Assembly: GCA_015143735.1 (NCBI GenBank)
Contig: VKHC01000146.1
Coordinates: 1 to 17,218 of the forward strand
Direction: 5' to 3'
Length of the DNA: 17,218 nt
Origin: Synura sp. LO234KE
Taxonomy: Eukaryota; Sar; Synurophyceae; Synurales; Mallomonadaceae
Shown here in pieces: positions 9,522 through 17,218 of this stretch (the first letter of the stretch is position 1; the number at the start of each line of letters is the position of its first letter). The position numbers and the translations under genes were made by a program. Below the pieces are notes generated by a model. It was given only the letters and a program-made list of their open reading frames with translations, was not told where the DNA came from and made no database searches.

Positions 9522-12388
9522 ATGAATCGTAGTAAATCGTCGTATACTATTTTACTAATCGCGATCTGTTTCATTGTTTCGGTCTTATTATTTGTTCCTA
9601 AAATGCTAGGACTAGAATTGGTAGGAGATAATGGCAAAGAATTACCTATTTATGAATCTATAAAATCACAACCCTTTCGCGACTCGGTCGTGTGCGCTAT
9701 ATCTCTAAGTGTTCCTGCTCTGTTGGATCTTTTTCTTGATATTGATCTGAAACATTTATCAAAATGGAATAATGAAGTTGTTTGCCGCTGCTTGATCTTG
9801 TTCGGAATGGTGTTACCAAGCACTCTCACGCTATTCGTCGCCGTCCCACTGGGACATCCAGATCTCGTTATAGTGCTTATTCGTTTTCGAGCCTTCATGC
9901 TCTTAACGTCGACAGCCATAATTACATTTACAACGTTCAATTCGTCGCATTGTACCATGCTAACAACTACAATTTTTTTTGCTATTGGATTCGTATCACT
10001 GGAGCTTCGATGCTACTCTACTGATCCAATTTTTGAAATACTATCTGGTATATTCATAATTGGTGGATTTGTTCTCTTCACGTACCTAGCTAACTTGATT
10101 TTCTGGAAATACTGGAAATCCTTTCTTATCAACGGCGGTCTCACTTCCAATGAATACATCTGTCTGGTATATCTCGCGTCCACCATAATCACCTTTTGTG
10201 GAATGGTATTAGAATCCTTGTTGTTTGGTCCGGTCATCAACAGTCAATCCAGCGGCTACCATCTAGCATTCAACTCTTACTTGCAATGTCCTATTATTTT
10301 GACTGCCACTATAATACAAGGACGTATAAATCGAAAAGAAAAAATAATGTATCAGGTACACATTCTATATGCTTGACTTTCCTCCATACTTTTTAATATC
10401 TTTGAATACGATCAAATTCATTTTGCAAGTATTTATCTTCTTGTTATGCGTTGCTTATCTTCATCACAGGAAATACTCGATTCTAAACGTGAATTCGTCC
10501 GTTTTATTGCTCATGAATTACGGAATCCTTTAAACACCGTTTACCTTGGACTGAATTTGTTGAAGAAGTCCCTTAAAGAAATTCTCGCACCGGAAGATAT
10601 CATGAGAACCCTACGTGACGTACAGTCATCCTGTGACGCATCGCTCACTATACTGAATGATATGCTTTCCTACGAGAAGCTGGATGCCGGAATATTGACT
10701 CTAGACAGAACAATCTTCTCGCCTATGGCATTATTAGAGTCGAGCACTCGCCCATTCCTTGTACAGGTCCGAGAAAATATGTTGTTTGAGACATGAATGG
10801 CCCATGCGCTTTATATATTGGAACTTATCCTGATCACTCTATCTTTATCTCTCTCTGTATCTTTATCTCTCTCACTCTCTGTATCATTATCTCTCACTCT
10901 GTTTCTTTATCGCACTCTCACTGTATCATTTTCTCTCTGTCTGTATCTTTACCTCTCTCTCTGTATCTTTATCTCTCTGTCTGTATCATTTTCAGGCGAA
11001 TGAAGTTGGTGTAGATTTGCAACTTCTCTTCACGGCAAACACCGCCCTCGCCGACGAACTGATCCACGGAGACTTCCACAGACTGTCACAGGTCATACGC
11101 AATCTCCTCTCCAACGCCCTCAAGTTCACGCCGAGAGAGGGGAGCGTTACGGTGGACGCCCACTGTGTGCCCTCGGAGTCTACGGATGAGGATGGGAGCA
11201 GGAATGGGAGGAGTCGAGTGGTTCGAGTAACGGTTACCGACAGTGGTGTGGGCATATCTCAGGTAAGAGTTAGAGCGAGATAGTGAGACTGTGTCATGTA
11301 AATGTACTCGCAGACGTCGAGTCTATACTTGATTCGATGGGTATCATGACCCCTCATTGATACGCACTTGTCATGTAACGGTCGTACCGTACCGTTACAA
11401 CTTATTCTCAATTTGTGCTGTACTCTCTCCGCTGTGTGCTTCAGGAAAATCTGAACCGTCTGTTTAAGGAGATCGTACAGTTTTCCCCGGGGGCACTTCA
11501 GAATGGCGGTGGCTCAGGACTCGGACTCTGGAGTGAGTACCCTGGCACAATGAACTATAGCTGATGTGTATAATAATAGTCTCAACCACAACCTCGAGCT
11601 TTAGTGCATCCATGACCTCGTATCGCTTGGCCCTGCACTCATCTTGTTCTCGGGCTCATGACCATCGGTGTCCTATTCCAGTCTCCCGCAGGATTATGGA
11701 TCTGCACGGGGGGAGGATATCGGTGTCGTCAGAGGGGTTGGGAAGGGGGAGCACATTTACTGTGGATATCGTCACAGTGGCACATGGCAGCCCACCACCT
11801 GGGGAGGAGCATGTGGCCTTTGGATCAATAAGTGCACGCACGCCACCCGAGCAGCGCTCCAGTGCTCAGATCACTCCACTAGAGATTTTGGTTCCCAGTC
11901 CAACACTCCATCGACACCGTTCCGATGTGCGACTCTCATTCGCTTCTCCGCGAATGTCCGATATCCGACTCTCTATTGTAACTCAGCGCACACCATCCAT
12001 AGTACAGCTGACTGCCCTGATAGTGGATGACTCAGTGCTTAACAGGAAGATGCTCTGCAGGTCATTAAAGGACCATTTCGAAGTAGTGGGAGATGTGGAG
12101 AGCGGGCAAGCGGCGGTGGACTTCATAGCCGATCAGATAGCTAGGGGTGAGGTGCTGGTGGATGCGATCATAATGGATTATATGATGCCGGGTATGGACG
12201 GGCCCACGGCTGCCAGAGCCATCCGCGGGATGGGCTATGATCGTGTAATTGTGGGCGTTACGGGGAACGTACTAGAAGAGGATATGTCCCACTTCATCAC
12301 GTGTGGGGCGAATGCGGTGTTTATGAAACCCGTGGATCCTGACGCCTTAGCACAGCACATAATAGGTGAGAGTGGGCGACATAATTGA
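9522..12388 (+). CDS. membrane-bound hybrid histidine kinase (HisKA, HATPase_c, receiver)
   Basis: Exons 9522-10355, 10470-10766, 10996-11262, 11445-11532 and 11682-12388 give 730 residues; all introns are GT-AG. The ATG at 9522 is the first after an in-frame TGA at 9483. Hydrophobic segments lie at about residues 8-29, 55-73, 86-110, 114-137, 145-161, 169-195, 211-235 and perhaps 248-265. The HisKA H-box is FIAHELRNPLN with His293. HATPase_c follows: N-box RNLLSNALKFTP (Asn417), G1 DSGVGIS (Asp459), F-box LFKEIVQF, G2 GGGSGLGLW (487-495). A linker of about 75 residues rich in Ser, Pro and Arg leads to the receiver (about 604-720) with acidic pair Asp611/612, phospho-acceptor Asp661 (IMDYMMPGMDG), Thr689 and Lys711. 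It should autophosphorylate at His293 and pass phosphate to Asp661, then to a separate HPt partner. No PAS, GAF or CHASE domain is visible, so the membrane part is the likely sensor; its ligand is unknown. Confidence 0.95.
9543..10316 (+). other. multi-pass membrane region of the kinase (7-8 helices)
   Basis: Encoded wholly by exon 1. It has seven strong hydrophobic segments and a weaker eighth, with short polar loops and an aromatic/basic patch (FWKYWKS) after helix six. It matches no named sensor family I can recall with certainty (it is not evidently CHASE, MASE, MHYT or 7TMR-DISM). The basic stretch GRINRKEK after the last helix marks the cytoplasmic side, leading straight into the HisKA helix. 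Confidence 0.7.
10356..10469 (+). other. kinase intron 1
   Basis: CAG|GTACAC donor and TCATCACAG acceptor join MYQ to EILDSKREF. It divides the membrane region from the HisKA domain exactly, so exon 1 is the sensor module. Confidence 0.85.
10767..10995 (+). other. kinase intron 2, containing a CT-rich minisatellite
   Basis: Donor CAG|GTCCGA, acceptor ATTTTCAG|GCG. It joins FLVQ to ANEVGVDLQ, between HisKA and HATPase_c. Two thirds of the intron is a pyrimidine-rich repeat, which also supplies the polypyrimidine tract and the acceptor. Base composition of the coding sequence changes sharply on its two sides. Confidence 0.85.
10840..10993 (+). repeat. CT-rich minisatellite, unit like TGTATCTTTATCTCTCTC
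   Basis: Imperfect tandem repeats in which CTCT runs alternate with GTATC(T/A)TT. The 14-base string CTGTATCATTTTCT/A appears at 10921 and again at 10981, exactly 60 bases later; in the second copy it ends in CAGG and is the splice acceptor of the intron. Confidence 0.85.
11263..11444 (+). other. kinase intron 3
   Basis: Donor CAG|GTAAGA is a near-perfect consensus and the acceptor is GTGTGCTTCAG. It joins DSGVGISQ to ENLNRLFKE, between the G1 box and the F-box of the ATPase domain. Confidence 0.88.
11533..11681 (+). other. kinase intron 4
   Basis: Donor GA|GTGAGT, acceptor CCTATTCCAG. It splits the codon after GLGLW (A from exon 4, TC from exon 5, giving Ile) and joins to SRRIMDLHGG, the usual continuation after the G2 box. 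Confidence 0.88.
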
Positions 12389-12438
12389 AACCGTTTCATT
12401 TTGTTTAGGTCTAAATATTTCACTTTTTATCCTACCAG
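12365..12438 (+). other. possible optional 3' intron of the kinase gene
   Basis: ATAG|GTGAGA is a good donor just before the stop at 12386, and TTTTTATCCTACCAG is a good acceptor with a pyrimidine tract. If spliced, the C-terminus GESGRHN would be replaced by DLRRVQCGGVIEQGV, with a TAA at 12483-12485. It would be shorter (74 bases) than the other introns. The receiver domain is complete either way. Confidence 0.35.
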
Positions 12439-12485
12439 ATTTGAGACGAGTACAATGCGGTGGAGTTATCGAACAAGGTGTTTAA

Positions 12486-13129
12486 TTTTAAAAATACTAT
12501 TATCGAGGAACTGTGATTCTGAGGCGAAGCGAAATAGTAAGAATGGGAAGTATCTCAGACGCTCCGGGAGAAAGTGCTGTCCTCGGAACTACGTCTACTT
12601 TATTTAGAGTACTCTGGTCCTGTTAATATTTTGCATCAACATGATCCCGTAAAGTAATTGATCTGGAATATTTTACAAATTATTTAGGGTGAGGTCAGTG
12701 GTAGAAGAAAACTAACACTCAAGTGAGATCAGGAAAACCGCACCCCCACCGAACCAGCCACTCCCCATGTACCAAACGGCAAATCCCGTGGCCGAGCAAG
12801 AAGTTCCGGGAGCCTGCACTCTGGGCAAACAGTTAGCCCTCTAAGGCATCCCCGAAGGTCGCTGGCAGGACAGGGCGGGGTACAACCACGGGAACATTCC
12901 CGACAGGAAGTGGCGATACCCACCCAGCGCGCAGAACAGCCCGGTGAGAACTCGAAAAATAGTAGTGAGTCACAGGCAGTAAAAGGGGGGATCTCGGTCA
13001 AGATATCGGGAGGACAGGCTACCACGCGTGCGCTTGGCGGGGAGGTTCCGAGGGGGTAGTAGGGACGCAGGTGCGCCTTGTGCGAGGAGAGGGGAAAATA
13101 GGACTTGCAAGAACCCCCTGCACTTGAGG
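12486..13129. other. intergenic stretch running into a GC-richer, decayed-element block
   Basis: After about 12700 the sequence becomes GC-rich. On the minus strand a 98-codon frame (12729-13025) is Cys-rich (CRECSRGC, CPEC) and lies just downstream of the RNase H relic in the same orientation. Retroelement proteins sometimes carry zinc-binding Cys clusters after RNase H, so it may be the tail of that element; I cannot assign it firmly. Confidence 0.3.
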
Positions 13130-13560
13130 AGCTAGAGCGTACTCGGGCGGCCGTCAGTTGATCCGCCGCCGCGTTGCCCTGGCTGGCGACGACACAATGT
13201 TATGATGAGCGCGGACTTCATGAAGATGCCGACAGACACGCTGGATGATGGACTTATTACACCTTGACAGAGTTGTCACCGAGGAGTCACACGCACTATG
13301 TGCGGTCGGTGATGAGGTTGATCATCCGGCGAATGGAGGAGGTCCAATCTGTGTCCCAAATCCACTTGAGAGTATGGTAGAGGGCGCCAATTTCGCCTTC
13401 TGGTTGGTCGTGCGACGGCCCCAATCCTGTCCAGGCCGGACCGTTCTGTGACCACTGAGCACCACAGAGAGAGAGGCAGGGGGAGTGGATGTGCGAGTCA
13501 GCCACACACCGCACCAGGCAGCGCCCGACGCCAGCGACGCCGAGCCGTCCGTGTCCAGGA
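13130..13560 (-). pseudogene. decayed RNase H domain of a retroelement (- strand, frameshifted)
   Basis: Read on the minus strand, the four RNase H landmarks appear in order across several frames. VLDTDGSAS (Asp near 13549) leads to GAAWCGVW and SVVLSGHRT. EIGALYHTLKW (Glu near 13394) follows. INLITDRT (Asp near 13307) then precedes SIIQRVCRHLHEVRAHHNIV. Last comes QGNAAADQLTAARV (Asp near 13163), the GNxxAD end motif. First to last Asp is about 129 codons, against about 124 in E. coli RNase HI, which makes chance unlikely. Three or more frame changes and a stop after ITDRT show it is dead. The catalytic acids are still all present. Whether it came from a LINE or an LTR element is open. Confidence 0.78.
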
Positions 13561-13697
13561 CTATTCGGGAAGAAGGAGAGCAGAGTGAATTGCTAAGCGA
13601 AGTTCTCTTCTGTGTTCTGAGCGGCACCCTGGCCGGACTCCGTAGAATACTTGGGTTCTCTGTTAGGCCAAGGGAAGAGTAATTTTTTGTACTTGCG

Positions 13698-13919
13698 TTA
13701 GAGAGCGCGGAGGACAATTTGGTCGGGCTCCTTGCTGTTCTCACCGGCCTCCAGATATTTCACTTGTTTCCTAGCATCCCAGCAGAGGGAGTTGATAATC
13801 GGAACCAGGGTGCGAGTGAAGTCAAAAATCACAGCGGTGATTGTTTCAATTAAGTCAGTAGGAAAAGAACGAAGCTGGAGAGTGTGGTCAGTCGGTCGGC
13901 GTTCCTGTTCACCAGGCAA
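13698..13919 (-). pseudogene. possible connection region of the same retroelement
   Basis: A 73-codon frame ending about 140 bases upstream (in the minus direction) of the RNase H relic. The part DFTRTLVPIINSL...DARKQVKY recalls the segment between reverse transcriptase and RNase H of LTR retrotransposons (F..F....P...L.....W). The distance from this motif to TDGS is about 90 codons, near that expected. No reverse transcriptase catalytic box was found further upstream. Confidence 0.3.
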
Positions 13920-14119
13920 ATTCTGTGACCGTCTATCGAATGAGAGAAGAAGCCGAATAAGCTGAGCGACGAGCCGTCACTTAAGGTCCGTGCCAAGTGC
14001 CTACTGTTCCATCTGCACTTTAATGAAGACCTGACACTGATGCAGAAGTGTGTCGCAGCTACCCTTCCAACAGCGCGGTAGGTCTTACTTACGCTAGTTC
14101 GTTGACATCTGTAGAACAC

Positions 14120-14278
14120 TCCCCGCTATTAACTACAATCCACAACTAAACTCAGAAGCAGTGTCTGAGATTCTAACCTCTGTCAAATGCAGTTGACTAT
14201 AGTTAATTGCTGTGGGCAGAAATGCAGTTCTTCTCCCAAATTTGCAGACGAATGGCTCAGCAGCAAAGATTTTTTCAA
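14120..14278. other. short spacer, nothing recognised
   Basis: Mixed sequence between the retroelement relic and the direct repeats. No ORF or structure was seen. Confidence 0.4.
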
Positions 14279-14347
14279 TGAGTTGCGTGGCGTATCCATA
14301 ACGTGAGTTGATTAATTACGTGAGTTGCGTGGCGTATCCATAACGTG
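14279..14347. repeat. perfect 27-base direct repeat, two copies, period 42
   Basis: Copies at 14279-14305 and 14321-14347, both starting TGAGTTGCGTGGCGTATCCA and ending TAACGTG. The 15 bases between them (AGTTGATTAATTACG) begin with AGTTG, as the body of the repeat does, suggesting slippage or stepwise duplication. Confidence 0.9.
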
Positions 14348-14381
14348 CGGTCACACTAATATGATAAACGTGCGGTCACAC
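14342..14381. repeat. perfect 15-base direct repeat, two copies, period 25
   Basis: AACGTGCGGTCACAC occurs at 14342-14356 and 14367-14381. The first copy overlaps the end of the preceding 27-base repeat, so the two families are nested. Confidence 0.88.
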
Positions 14382-15579
14382 GAAATTCATGTCAATTTAA
14401 AGGTGTAAAATAAATTCATGAAAGAGGATATCTCAGGAAGCAAGCGAGGATGGCAGGTACATTAAATCCGTTTAGGTCAAGTGCTATTAACACTAACTCC
14501 CCATAACAGAAATTTCGAGGAGTTACAACTCCAAAATGAAAAAATATTATTTGACAAACTCGTGAGAAAAACAAAGAGATAGCAATATCTGTTGCAGATA
14601 TGACATTGAATGGCCATCACAATTGATTCCCCAATATATATTTTCTAGATCCTTCCACAGAAAACCTTGTAAATTTTGGCCCACCAAAGTCGCCAAAAAT
14701 TCGATCGTAACCAACAATGCATCATTTTCAAAATTTTATGCCGCCTGCAATCTCTTCCCTAAATATATATAAAGTTTTTCTGAATACTGCCCCACTGATC
14801 GAAAAACAAAATTGTCTCGAGTCACGGATTGCTGACCCTTCTCCAGATATCGCTCCACCTCGAAGATATTCAGGTAATTCAGTTCGTTAACGTCATACAT
14901 GCTCCGATAACATATATTTGCCTGAAATCGATTTACCTCTTGCTGTATTTGCTATGTTGGACCACCCGCTGATTTTGCCTAGTTGACCCTCCAAACCATG
15001 TTGACCAGCAGCTGCAGGTAGCTCCCTCCATCCAAGGTGCTAAGCACTGCAGCACATCACAAACGTTGGCATAACCTCAATTTCGCACCAAGCCGCTCAG
15101 AAAAGCTCCTGTTGTATGGCAGTAGAAGCAGCTCTCCGGTAGGTACCTTCAACGCCAGCAAATAACTGCTCGCAAAGCTCGTCCGTCTGATTGCACCACT
15201 TCTTGGTGTTTCATTATGTCCCCTTGAGCCCCCATGGTGTCTAGCCTCGCTGTATTGCTGTAATTACCTGATTCCCTGCTCTTGCAGACAACTTATATTG
15301 TAAGCCCATCTCACACACGTCGCCAACACATTTCATGCCGCCCAGCAACATATGCACCCATATAATAATATCTGGCACAGTTATCACAGCTTGTCTACAC
15401 AACCGAATGCATTGCCTTCATATCCTCCAGTCACTAACGTAAACTAACAAAATACCTCCTTCCGTATATCAGAAGTGTCAACTGCCTAAAGCTAACTAGA
15501 AACCAGCAGTAGCATTGATGAAGTAAAGAAAGTAGTAGTAGGCCGAGTGTAGTAATGCAAAATAATTTTCTGCCGTCGA
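14382..15579. other. spacer without a recognisable gene
   Basis: AT-rich at first, more balanced after 14900. The only hint of coding is a stop-to-stop stretch of 37 codons on the minus strand (15097-15210) reading KKWCNQTDELCEQLF, too short to judge. No RNA gene or repeat was found. Confidence 0.45.
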
Positions 15580-15921
15580 TTACGGATTATAGCTCCCGAT
15601 GCCAGAGATACGCCACCTACTGAGCAGTCGAGTAGCGCAGGGACAGGTTAGTAGTAGTGCGCACCATCCAGCGCACGTAAATAGTACATTATGCAGCTGC
15701 TCTGCTGCAACAGAAGAGGGGGAGGACTGAGGCGGAAGTATATGACAGTAGGTGTCGTCGTCGCTGCAGTGGGGGGAGGAGCATAGGGAGCAGGAAAATA
15801 AAGCCCTCCACTCTGCCACCGTAGAGGCTCCTTCTTTGCCGTAATAGTGATCGATTGTCCAGTGCCACTCATGACGTAGTTTTTCAGAGTGGTTCCGGGA
15901 GCCTAGCCGGCAAACAAACAT
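15580..15921 (-). other. unassigned minus-strand ORF, doubtful
   Basis: 113 codons from an ATG at 15921 (a GTG seven codons earlier would also serve). It is rich in Cys, Ser, His and Leu, with clusters CSLCSSPHC and CAGWCALLLTCPC. A second minus-strand frame (15648-15872) overlaps it, so at most one is real. It has no recognised domain and could be an exon or a chance frame. Confidence 0.2.
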
Positions 15922-16021
15922 GAGCGCTTGTAGTTGCTCCACGCGAGGAGTGTTTTACACTAGTTTGGTACTCGTCAAGGTATGGTTTAAAAGCTAATCA
16001 GATCAGAGCTACGGCAAAAGC

Positions 16022-16849
16022 GTGGTGGCGAAAACGCGCAACACTCAAACTAATGTAACCGAATTGTGGTATACAAAGTCTCAACCAGAATGCGATAATA
16101 ATAATACATATGAATCTAAACAGAGAAAATTAAAAAAAATTGTCGTAATCTTACAAAACAGTTCACGGTGTACTATAAGTTGCACAAAAGTTACCGCAAT
16201 GGATGAAAAATGACGTGATATTGTGATGTCGCAAGTTTTATGATGAGATATAAAACTGAATTGCTTCTACGAGTATTTTACCTCTTGCTAACACATTTTC
16301 GTCCTTTTTGTCGACAAGGTGCCAAAAGATTCAGCATCCAAAGTTTAAAAAAAATGCTAATACAGGAGTTTATTTCTTGCTTTCTAAAACAACAGACTTT
16401 TCAGCGTTGAATGCAGACCATGGCGCCCATTACAGATTCTCGTGCGGTGAGGTCATCGCATATTTCTTTAGCCGTCATCTGTTGCAGCACCGCCAGTTGC
16501 ATAGGATATTTACTGTTATTCTAATACGCTTAGATGCCATTGAAAATTGCGAAAGATAGAGCTAGGTAGGTGGAGGATATTGAATGACATATGCGTATAC
16601 AAAGCGTTAAATCAACTGTATTATGTTGCAGAAAACACGAAGAGCTATAAAAGGAATTTAAAATCTGATGGAGAAAAATTTATGCTGAAAACGCCCCCAT
16701 TTCATTCTGAAGCAATAACGCTGGGTTCCCCGTCTATCAAAGGGATTCAGAAGAGCGCCGTCGTTGTTGGTTGTATCGTCATGAGTGAACCGTGCCCAAG
16801 ATATCGAACTCTGGTTTTCCCAGAACAAACTTCATTTGCGTCCAAATCG
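16022..16849 (+). other. AT-rich stretch with unassigned open frames
   Basis: Open frames occur at 16022-16213, 16308-16559 and 16547-16882, all beginning at non-ATG codons. The last has an internal ATG at 16682 and runs into the palindromic repeat array, where its final residues are repeat-derived (SLTTTVINHGK). No motif or splice link was recognised. Confidence 0.2.
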
Positions 16850-17218
16850 CTCACGACCACCGTGATAAATCACGGAAAGTGAAAACCGTAATTATTACCG
16901 TAATTATTACCATAATAATCATAATAATTAAGGTAAATTTTACCGTAATAAATGAGGAGCCACGCGCAACATTCGGTGTAGTAAATGCGGTAGAAGCCGT
17001 GTTTATTACGGTCTACGATAAATTACGGACCCCCGTAATAAATACGGCAGTAATAAATTACGGTACTTCAATTCTGATACCGTAATTTATTACGGTAAGC
17101 TATTTTAGATCTAATACCGTAATAAATACGGAGCCATGCACAAACCTCTACGGTGTAATAAATGCGGTAAAAACCGGTGAAATAAAAAATCGATTTCACC
17201 GTGATTTGTCACGAATAT
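16850..17218. repeat. array of palindromic CCGTAATAAATTACGG-like repeats
   Basis: The core (A)CCGTAAT and its complement ATTACGG(T) recur through the whole stretch, arranged both as direct copies (CCGTAATTATTACCGTAAT at 16888) and as near-perfect palindromes (ACCGTAATTTATTACGGT near 17078). A longer unit of about 58-61 bases occurs twice, at 16942-16999 and 17116-17176 (174 bases apart). It runs up to the edge of the window and probably continues. Confidence 0.88.

Noticed and set aside
9650-9958. Minus-strand ORF opposite kinase exon 1
   Set aside because: It is antisense to a clearly coding membrane region and has no motif.
10793-11014. Ser/Leu-rich ORFs over the CT repeat
   Set aside because: They are translations of the minisatellite in intron 2; the kinase frame is interrupted there and resumes at 10996.
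11668-12030. Long + strand ORF in another frame over kinase exon 5
   Set aside because: It is a shadow of the receiver-encoding exon, whose own frame carries the conserved motifs.
15097-15210. Minus-strand stretch KKWCNQTDELCEQLF
   Set aside because: It is only 37 codons between stops with no motif or convincing splice sites.
16792-17085. 97-codon ORF rich in Ile, Val and Thr
   Set aside because: It is mostly translated palindromic repeat (TVIITVIITIII), so not a credible protein.

Overview
The window looks like nuclear DNA of a single-celled eukaryote (a protist). Two protein genes on the + strand are interrupted by short GT-AG introns (about 114-331 bases). Between and after them lie long, gene-poor, AT-rich stretches with decayed retroelement pieces and simple or palindromic repeats. 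The combination of an ABCC-type transporter and a membrane-bound hybrid histidine kinase excludes higher animals. It fits stramenopiles, ichthyosporeans, haptophytes or similar protists, but the sequence alone does not decide the lineage.

Layout. 1-1390: the last five exons of an ABCC (MRP-like) transporter, coding for the second nucleotide-binding domain from before the signature motif to the stop codon. 1391-4700: no gene recognised. 4700-8700: a poorly coding stretch with one ORF holding a short internal repeat (4712-4993) and the frameshifted relic of a + strand retroelement, best seen as RNase H motifs at 7676-8036. 8313-9521: AT-rich spacer. 9522-12388: a complete hybrid histidine kinase in five exons (730 residues): 7-8 membrane helices, HisKA, HATPase_c, a Ser/Pro-rich linker and a receiver domain, with the catalytic residues in place. 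12700-13920: a GC-richer block with a second retroelement relic, on the - strand, whose RNase H signature can be followed through several frames. 14279-14381: two nested direct repeats. 14382-16850: nothing convincing. 16850-17218: an array built from palindromic CCGTAATAAATTACGG-like cores.

How the parts relate: the kinase is self-contained, with sensor/membrane part, phosphotransfer histidine, ATPase and receiver in one chain, so it should start a His-Asp phosphorelay to a separate HPt protein that is not seen here. The ABC transporter is a separate neighbouring gene with no visible functional link. The sharpest oddity is a jump in base composition inside the kinase gene, exactly at an intron made largely of a CT-rich minisatellite: the membrane/HisKA half is AT-rich and the ATPase/receiver half is GC-rich.
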